A stretch of 12,146 nt of DNA from Clostridiales bacterium (GTDB taxonomy: Bacteria; Bacillota_A; Clostridia; Lachnospirales; Lachnospiraceae), in NCBI GenBank assembly GCA_030154385.1, contig JASKJZ010000036.1:1-12146 (forward strand), written 5' to 3'. A model generated the notes under the pieces. That model searched no databases, was not told the origin of the DNA, and saw only the letters and a program-made list of their open reading frames with translations. Each line of letters starts with the position of its first letter. Position 1 is the first letter of the stretch. Made by a program: the position numbers and the translations under genes. Shown piece by piece: positions 7,002-12,146 of this stretch.

Positions 7002-8318
7002 ATGGATTTATTTGATTATATGAGAGAAAAAAATCAGGAAAAAGAGGCACCGCTTGCTAGCCGCCTAAGGCCTTCGACACTTGAAGAGGTAGTGGGTCAG
7101 ACCCATATTATAGGGCAGGATTAGCTTTTAGACCGTGCTATTAAGGCGGATAAATTAAGCTCCTTAATTTTCTATGGACCACCAGGAACTGGAAAAACCA
7201 CATTAGCAAAGGTAATTGCGAAAACCACCAAAGCAGGCTTTTCCCAAATCAATGCGACCAGTGCTGGGAAAAAGGATATGGAAGAGGTCGTGCAAATTGC
7301 AAAAAATGATCTTGCGATGTACCAGAGGAAGACCATTTTATTCATCGATGAAATTCATCGATTTAACAAAGCGCAACAAGATTATTTGCTCCCCTTTGTC
7401 GAAGAAGGAACCATAATATTGATCGGAGCTACCACCGAAAATCCCTATTTTGAGGTGAACCGGGCGCTGATTTCAAGGTCAAGTATATTTGAACTTAAGT
7501 CTTTGGAAAAGGAAGATATTGCGGTTTTATTACGACGTGCGATACAGGATGTGGAAAAGGGAATGGGAGCTTTTGGGGCACAAATCGACGAAGAAGCATT
7601 GGATTTCTTATCGGATATTGCAAATGGAGATGCCAGGGCAGCGCTCAATGCCCTGGAGCTTGGTATCTTGACGACCGACAGAAGTGAGGATGGAAAAATC
7701 CATATTACGATATCGGTTGCCTCTGAGTGTATCCAAAAGAGGGCACTAGGTTATGATAAAAGTGGAGACAATCATTACGATACGATATCAGCTTTTATTA
7801 AGAGTATGAGGGGATCTGACCCAGATGCTGCGATTTATTATTTGGCGAGAATGCTGTATGCAGGAGAGGACATTCGCTTTATTGCAAGACGTATTATGAT
7901 CTGTGCGTCTGAGGACGTATCCAATGCGGATCCAAATGCGATAGTCGTGGCAACTGCGGCTGCACAGGCAATCGAGCGTATTGGCATGCCAGAGGCACAA
8001 ATTATACTGGCACAAGCCGCTTCTTATGTAGCTTGTGCGCCAAAGAGTAATTCTGCGGTGAATGCGATTTTTGATGCAATGCATGTCGTAGCACAAGAAA
8101 AAACAGCCCCCGTACCCAGTCATCTAATGGATGCGCATTATCATGGGGCGAAGGAACTATCGCATGGAATCGGCTATCAATATGCACATGATTTTGAGAA
8201 CCATTATGTGAAACAGCAATATTTACCAGATAATTTGGTGGGAAGGACATTTTACCACCTCTCCGATAATGGTTACGAAAAACAGATTAAGGCTTGGTTT
8301 GAAAAAATTAAAAAATAA
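7002..8318 (+). pseudogene. rarA: Replication-associated recombination protein A, interrupted by an in-frame TAG
   Basis: RarA/MgsA is an AAA+ ATPase related to the clamp loader and RuvB that acts at stalled replication forks. The frame spans 438 codons, a normal length. After the ribosome site AGGAG (6991-6995) it begins MDLFDYMREKN and has the family segment LASRLRPSTLEEVVGQ, but codon 41 is TAG (7122-7124) where homologues usually carry Lys or another residue. The rest is intact: Walker A GPPGTGKTT (59-67), Walker B ILFIDEIH (112-119), sensor 1 GATTENP (142-148), the SRS arginine region (158-160), and the C-terminal oligomerisation domain ending at 438. No ATG, GTG or TTG lies in frame between the TAG and Walker A; the first is ATG 7278 (codon 93). 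Without readthrough, the products are a 40-residue peptide and possibly a 346-residue fragment lacking the nucleotide-binding loop. The clean frame after the TAG suggests a recent mutation, a sequencing error or suppression. Confidence 0.9.
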
Positions 8319-8330
8319 ATAAATTTGTGA

Positions 8331-8359
8331 TTGTAATTTAAGACACTTATTGATACAAT
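8331..8359 (+). promoter_or_regulatory. Sigma-A promoter of the Nudix-pyrC unit
   Basis: TTGTAA (8331-8336), 17 bases, then TACAAT (8354-8359) preceded by an extended TGA (8351-8353). The start point would fall near 8365-8367, inside or at the edge of the ribosome site GGGAGG (8364-8369). The leader is therefore only about 10-14 bases, too short for any attenuator or riboswitch. Confidence 0.6.
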
Positions 8360-8376
8360 ATGCGGGAGGCAAAAAA

Positions 8377-8775
8377 ATGGAACAGTGTAAGTTAATGGTA
8401 AAAGGTATTGTACGCAGTCATGATAAGTTTCTAATTGTAGCAAAGTGGTACGATGACTGTATTGCAAATCCGTATCAATGGCAATTTATTGATGGGGATG
8501 TCGAGCACGGAGAAGCACCGGATGCAGCGGTGATGCGCCTCGTTTTAGAACAAGCTGGCATTACAGCAGAAATAAATCGGATTATATATACCTGGTCTTT
8601 TATGATTGGAGATTTGCATAAGGTCGGAATCGCTTATGAGTGCATTGCGGAGCAGGATACCGTAATTTTGTCGGAGGAGCTCAATGATGCGAAGTGGATT
8701 AGCAGAGAAGAATTTGCGCAATATATTGATAATGATAAAGTGTTAGAAGATTTTTTGAAAGCAGAGTATGAATGA
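8377..8775 (+). CDS. Nudix-fold protein with a degenerate Nudix box
   Basis: This 132-residue protein has the outline of a Nudix hydrolase: an N-terminal strand (KLMVKGIVRSHDKFLIVAKW), the Nudix box region, and a C-terminal half ending LNDAKWISREEFAQYI, where the Trp-containing strand is typical of the family. The box is G40-x5-E46-x7-R54-L-V-L-E58-Q-A-G61-I62. Compared with GX5EX7REUXEEXGU, the Glu after Arg is Leu55 and the second Glu of the EE pair is Gln59. Both are metal-ligand or catalytic positions, so classical pyrophosphohydrolase activity is doubtful. FIDGDVEHGE also replaces the usual PGGxxExGE. It may be a binding or regulatory protein. The ATG at 8377 has GGGAGG 7 bases upstream; a TTG at 8350 is less likely. 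pyrC begins 14 bases after its stop, so the two are co-transcribed. Confidence 0.85.
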   Translation: MEQCKLMVKGIVRSHDKFLIVAKWYDDCIANPYQWQFIDGDVEHGEAPDAAVMRLVLEQAGITAEINRIIYTWSFMIGDLHKVGIAYECIAEQDTVILSEELNDAKWISREEFAQYIDNDKVLEDFLKAEYE

Positions 8776-8789
8776 AGAAAGGTGGACCT

Positions 8790-10073
8790 ATGAAGACATT
8801 GATTCGAAATGGCCATGTACTAGACCCCGCCACGAATAAGGATGGTATTTATGACGTATTGCTTGAAGATACGATAATAAAGGCAGTTGCTGCAAAGATC
8901 GACGAAGCAGCAGATGTCATTATCGAGGCAAAAGGGCACTATGTGATGCCTGGTTTCATTGACCTTCATGTTCACTTTCGTGAACCTGGTTTTGAACAAA
9001 AAGAAACGATACGAACCGGCTCTATGGCGGCAGCAAGGGGTGGCTTTACCAGTGTTTGTCCGATGCCAAATACGATGCCTGTGATTGATTCGGTGGAAAT
9101 GATTGACTATATAAAACGAAAAGAAAAAGAAGACTCTTTGGTTCATTTGATACCCGTTGGTGCGGTAACAAAAGGACAGATGGGTCTTTTTGTGAATGAT
9201 ATCAAAGCAATGGCAGCAGCTGGAATGAAAGCAATCAGTGAAGATGGAAAGTCGGTGATGGACAGCCGCGTCTACCGTGAAGCAATGCTTCTGGCAAAGG
9301 AGGCAGGTGTCACAGTGCTTGCCCATTGTGAAGATAAAAGTCTGGTAAATGGCGGTGTGATGAATCAGGGAGAAAAGGCCAGCCAACTGGGACTCTCAGG
9401 AATCAGCAATGCCGTAGAGGACATTATTGTGGCCAGGGACATTTTGCTGGCAAAAGAAACAAAAGCAAAGCTTCATTTGTGCCATTGCTCGACAAAGGAT
9501 AGTGTGAGCCTGGTACGATGGGCGAAGGAGCAAAGTTTGTCCGTGAGTGCGGAGGTATGCCCACATCACTTTACCTTATCGGAGGAAGACATCCTAAGTG
9601 ATGATGCAAATTATAAAATGAACCCTCCTCTTCGCAGTAAGATAGATGTAGAAGCACTAAAACAAGGACTAGCGGATGGAACAATGGATGCAATTGCGAC
9701 CGATCATGCTCCTCATACCAAAGAGGAAAAGGAACTGTCTATGAAAGAGGCGCCTTTTGGCATCGTTGGATTGGAAACGGCCTTTGCCCTTACGATGACA
9801 GAGCTTGTTCATACGGGATATTTGTCACCAATGGAAATGGTGGCTTGTTTGAGTTTTCGTCCAGCTAAGATTTTAGGAATTGATAAGGGTACATTATTAC
9901 CTGGACGTGCCGCAGATTTAGTAATCGCCGATCCAAAAAGAGAATATAAAATTCAGGCCGATTCCTTCGTTTCAAAAGGGAAAAACACACCATTTGAAGG
10001 ACACCATGTGTTTGGAACGGTTCTTATGACATTTGTTGATGGCAAAATTGTTTATAGGGAGAGTATGAGTTAG
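8790..10073 (+). CDS. pyrC: Dihydroorotase, class I
   Basis: PyrC catalyses the reversible cyclisation of carbamoyl-aspartate to dihydroorotate, the third step of de novo UMP synthesis, in the cytoplasm. The 427 residues match B. subtilis PyrC (428). Amidohydrolase residues are visible: DLHVHFREPG (His60, His62, Arg64), PMPNTMP with substrate-binding Asn94, EDG with Asp152 as the bridging ligand of class I enzymes, LAHCED (His179), LCHCST (His232) and ATDHAPHT (catalytic Asp305). ATG at 8790 is preceded by AAAGGTGG (8778-8785); an ATG at 8772 overlapping the Nudix stop lacks a good site. The last codons form the 5' arm of a terminator that encloses the TAG stop. Confidence 0.96.
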   Translation: MKTLIRNGHVLDPATNKDGIYDVLLEDTIIKAVAAKIDEAADVIIEAKGHYVMPGFIDLHVHFREPGFEQKETIRTGSMAAARGGFTSVCPMPNTMPVIDSVEMIDYIKRKEKEDSLVHLIPVGAVTKGQMGLFVNDIKAMAAAGMKAISEDGKSVMDSRVYREAMLLAKEAGVTVLAHCEDKSLVNGGVMNQGEKASQLGLSGISNAVEDIIVARDILLAKETKAKLHLCHCSTKDSVSLVRWAKEQSLSVSAEVCPHHFTLSEEDILSDDANYKMNPPLRSKIDVEALKQGLADGTMDAIATDHAPHTKEEKELSMKEAPFGIVGLETAFALTMTELVHTGYLSPMEMVACLSFRPAKILGIDKGTLLPGRAADLVIADPKREYKIQADSFVSKGKNTPFEGHHVFGTVLMTFVDGKIVYRESMS

Positions 10074-10088
10074 TTTCATACTCTCTTT
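10059..10088 (+). terminator. Intrinsic terminator overlapping the pyrC stop codon
   Basis: AGAGTATGA (10060-10068) pairs with TCATACTCT (10076-10084) in a 9-bp stem, extendable by a G-U pair at 10059. The 7-base loop contains the pyrC TAG stop (10071-10073), and TTTTT (10084-10088) follows. It separates pyrC from pyrF, which starts 58 bases further on. I see no convincing promoter between them, so pyrF may rely on readthrough. Confidence 0.7.
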
Positions 10089-10145
10089 TTATAGAAGAAA
10101 GAAACGATAAATTTTTTTTGCCCAAAAGGCAGAAGGGAGAATTGC

Positions 10146-11081
10146 ATGATTGAACAATTAGTGAAAAAAATTCAAAAAACAGAGGCACCGATTGTTGTAG
10201 GACTTGATCCTATGCTGGATTATATTCCAGCATTTATACAAACAGAGGCATTTGAGGCATATGGTGAGACGCTTGAGGGTGCAGCACAAGCTATTCTTCA
10301 ATACAACAAAGGAATCATAGATACAATATATGATTTGGTTCCTTGCGTGAAGCCGCAGATTGCAATGTATGAGCAATTTGGAATACCAGGACTGATTAGT
10401 TTTCAAAAGACCGTTGATTATGCAAAGGAAAAGGGTCTTCTTGTTATCGGTGACATAAAGCGAGGGGATATTGGTTCTACCTCCAAAGCCTATGCGACAG
10501 CGCATCTTGGTCATGTAACGGTGGGAAGCAACAAACTTTCCGCCTTCTTAGAGGACTTTGCAACGGTCAACCCTTATCTTGGAAGTGATGGCGTACTGCC
10601 TTTTGTGGAAGAATGTGAAAAGGAAGACAAGGGAATCTTTGTACTAGTGAAGACTTCGAATCCCTCCAGCGGAGAGTTTCAGGACCAAAAGGTAGAGGGG
10701 ACACCTTTGTATGAAATCGTTGCAAGAAAAGTGGCGGAATGGGGCGAGAGCTTAAAGAAGCCAGGAGCCGATTATAGTGATGTGGGATGTGTGATTGGTG
10801 CGACCTATCCGCAGATGGCAAAAACACTTCGCAGTCTTATGCCAAAGCAATATATCTTAGTTCCAGGCTATGGCGCGCAGGGTGGTACGGCAAAAGATCT
10901 GCTGCCATATTTTAATCCGGATGGCTTAGGTGCCATTGTCAATTCCTCCAGAGGGATTATTGCTGCTTATAAAATGAAACAGTATGAGAAATTTGGAGAG
11001 CGCAGTTATGCAGAAGCTGCAAGGCAGGCGGTTCTTGATATGAAGCAGGACATTCAGTCTGCAATTGGAGGAAGAGCTTAA
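10146..11081 (+). CDS. pyrF: Orotidine 5'-phosphate decarboxylase (long, type 2 form)
   Basis: PyrF converts OMP to UMP, the last step of de novo pyrimidine nucleotide synthesis. It is a TIM-barrel enzyme working as a dimer in the cytoplasm. The 311 residues fit the longer type 2 family, not the about 240-residue Bacillus form. Visible are VVGLDP (17-22), the catalytic IGDIKRGDIGSTS (101-113) with the Asp103-Lys105-Asp108 triad, VNPYLGSDG (141-149), LVKTSNPSSG (167-176), and the phosphate-binding segments VPGYGAQGG (239-247) and NSSRGI (266-271). AAGGGAGA near 10131-10138 is the ribosome site. The TAA stop shares its last base with the pyrK ATG, so the two are translationally coupled. Confidence 0.96.
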   Translation: MIEQLVKKIQKTEAPIVVGLDPMLDYIPAFIQTEAFEAYGETLEGAAQAILQYNKGIIDTIYDLVPCVKPQIAMYEQFGIPGLISFQKTVDYAKEKGLLVIGDIKRGDIGSTSKAYATAHLGHVTVGSNKLSAFLEDFATVNPYLGSDGVLPFVEECEKEDKGIFVLVKTSNPSSGEFQDQKVEGTPLYEIVARKVAEWGESLKKPGADYSDVGCVIGATYPQMAKTLRSLMPKQYILVPGYGAQGGTAKDLLPYFNPDGLGAIVNSSRGIIAAYKMKQYEKFGERSYAEAARQAVLDMKQDIQSAIGGRA

Positions 11082-11857
11082 TGGAAGTAAGCAAGATTAT
11101 AAAAAATCAAGAGATTGCGCCTGGTATGATGGATATGTGGATCTTGAATGAATCGGTTGCTAAAGGTGCAGTTCCTGGTCAATTTTTATCCTTGTACTGT
11201 GAAGAGGAAAGTCGCCTTTTGCCAAGGCCGATCAGCATTTGCGAGGTTAGAAAAGAAACGAAGGAAGTACGGCTCGTTTATCGGATCGTAGGTGATGGGA
11301 CGTGTGAGTTTGGAGCAAAGCGGGAAGGGGATACCATTCGTGTAATGGGTCCTCTTGGAAATGGATTTTCCATTCAGAAGGCACCTGCTATTTTAGTGGG
11401 AGGAGGGGTCGGCATTCCCCCACTATTAGAGCTTGCAAAAGCAATGAAGATGTCCAATGAGGTTAGTTCTATCACGATCGTGCTCGGTTATCGCGATCAG
11501 AATTTATTCCTGAAAAACGAGTTTGAAGCCTATGGAAAGGTGCTGGTTGCAACGGAGGATGGAAGCGTTGGATATCATGGAAATGTGATGCAAGCACTTT
11601 TGGATATGGACTGCACGAACTCCGTTCTATATGCTTGTGGACCAAAACCAATGTTAGCAGCACTTGCCTCCTTTGCAAAAGATCAGGGGATATCAGCGCA
11701 AGTATCGATGGAAGAGAGGATGGCTTGCGGAATTGGGGCATGCCTGGCATGTGTCTGTAAAACGAAGGATAAGGATCATCATACGAAGGTAAACAATACC
11801 CGTGTTTGCAAGGAAGGTCCTGTGTTTGATAGTGAAACCATCGATTGGGAGAGATAA
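11081..11857 (+). CDS. pyrK: Dihydroorotate dehydrogenase B, electron transfer subunit
   Basis: PyrK carries FAD and a [2Fe-2S] cluster and passes electrons from the PyrD (class 1B) FMN to NAD+; the two proteins form a heterotetramer. The 258 residues match the family (about 256). The FAD domain shows LLPRPISI (46-53) and YRIVGDGT (67-74). The NAD-binding domain shows [16 protein letters not shown] (104-119) and YACGPKPML (184-192). The iron-sulfur ligands are Cys216, Cys221 and Cys224 in [10 protein letters not shown], with Cys243 in VCKEGPVF. It overlaps the pyrF stop by one base and has no strong ribosome site of its own beyond GGAGGAAG in the end of pyrF. pyrD follows after 10 bases. Confidence 0.96.
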   Translation: MEVSKIIKNQEIAPGMMDMWILNESVAKGAVPGQFLSLYCEEESRLLPRPISICEVRKETKEVRLVYRIVGDGTCEFGAKREGDTIRVMGPLGNGFSIQKAPAILVGGGVGIPPLLELAKAMKMSNEVSSITIVLGYRDQNLFLKNEFEAYGKVLVATEDGSVGYHGNVMQALLDMDCTNSVLYACGPKPMLAALASFAKDQGISAQVSMEERMACGIGACLACVCKTKDKDHHTKVNNTRVCKEGPVFDSETIDWER

Positions 11858-11867
11858 GGAGGTCTGT

Positions 11868-12146
11868 ATGAAGCTATCGGTTGAGATTGCAAACGTTGTA
11901 TTAAAAAATCCGGTCATGACGGCCTCAGGAACCTTTGGGTCAGGCATGGAATATGCGGATCTGGTCGATTTAAATAAGCTAGGAGCGATTGTGACAAAGG
12001 GAGTCTCCAATGTGGCATGGGCGGGAAATCCGACCCCAAGAATTGCAGAGACAAAATCGGGCATGTTAAATGCTGTGGGACTGCAAAATCCAGGAGTGGA
12101 TGTATTTTGTGAGAGAGATCTTGTATTTCTAAAAAACTATGATACC
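11868..12146 (+). CDS. pyrD: Dihydroorotate dehydrogenase B, catalytic subunit (N-terminal part, cut by window end)
   Basis: The 93 codons present are open to the right edge and encode the start of a class 1B dihydroorotate dehydrogenase, the FMN enzyme that oxidises dihydroorotate to orotate with PyrK as partner. Diagnostic stretches are [15 protein letters not shown] (12-26), [20 protein letters not shown] (42-61) and [13 protein letters not shown] (64-76), which form the FMN- and substrate-binding part of the barrel. The catalytic Cys of class 1 enzymes lies further on, outside the window. A perfect AAGGAGG (11856-11862), overlapping the pyrK stop, sits 5 bases before the ATG. It completes a pyrF-pyrK-pyrD unit; pyrE often follows in relatives but cannot be seen. 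Confidence 0.96.
   Translation, partial: MKLSVEIANVVLKNPVMTASGTFGSGMEYADLVDLNKLGAIVTKGVSNVAWAGNPTPRIAETKSGMLNAVGLQNPGVDVFCERDLVFLKNYDT

Noticed and set aside
8820..9386. A 188-codon minus-strand open frame opposite pyrC
   Set aside because: It is rich in His, Cys and Phe, with no recognisable domain or ribosome site. It is an antisense shadow of the strongly conserved pyrC.
10115..10130. Small hairpin TGCC-CAAAA-GGCA just before the pyrF ribosome site
   Set aside because: The stem has four strong pairs at most, and there is no competing structure or PyrR-like motif. It is not enough to call a regulatory element.
1..12146. CRISPR array, insertion sequence, phage genes, tRNA or rRNA
   Set aside because: I saw no regularly spaced repeats, transposase or integrase motifs, or cloverleaf or rRNA sequence on either strand.

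Overview
The window is a chromosomal segment of a spore-forming, low-GC Gram-positive bacterium. A complete spoVAA-AB-AC-AD-AE set, strong AGGAGG-type ribosome sites and a DUF4250 micro-protein point to the Clostridia, most likely a Lachnospiraceae-like lineage. The family-level placement is inference. Apart from rarA, every main reading frame is intact, and nothing looks like a phage, transposon, CRISPR array, tRNA or rRNA.

Layout. (1) 36-3141, + strand: a forespore-type operon for the dipicolinic-acid channel, spoVAA-AB-AC-AD-AE, with a sigma-G-like promoter. An unrecognised 65-codon membrane-peptide ORF sits at its head and overlaps the start of spoVAA. (2) 3174-3209: a 13-bp hairpin terminator between the convergent spoVA operon and pbp gene. 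(3) 3212-5923, - strand: a class A penicillin-binding protein with transglycosylase and transpeptidase domains. (4) 5924-6093: a divergent promoter region. (5) 6094-6744, + strand: a YigZ/IMPACT-family protein, convergent and end-overlapping with a 58-aa DUF4250 gene (6741-6917, - strand). (6) 7002-8318, + strand: rarA (mgsA), interrupted by one in-frame TAG at codon 41, just before Walker A. (7) 8377 to the right edge, + strand: a pyrimidine biosynthesis region. A Nudix-fold protein with a damaged Nudix box and pyrC share a promoter and are followed by a terminator that overlaps the pyrC stop codon. Then come pyrF, pyrK and the start of pyrD, which is cut by the window end.

How the genes work together. 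The spoVA products load calcium dipicolinate into the forming spore and release it at germination. PyrC, PyrD/PyrK and PyrF catalyse the dihydroorotate, orotate and UMP steps of de novo pyrimidine synthesis; PyrK is the flavin/iron-sulfur partner that lets PyrD use NAD+. The other genes are housekeeping: cell-wall synthesis, replication-fork maintenance, and the poorly understood YigZ and DUF4250 proteins.

No clearly new multi-gene system is present. The points most worth a second look are the amber codon in rarA, the small ORF leading the spoVA operon, the probably inactive Nudix protein co-transcribed with pyrC, and the terminator folded around the pyrC stop codon.
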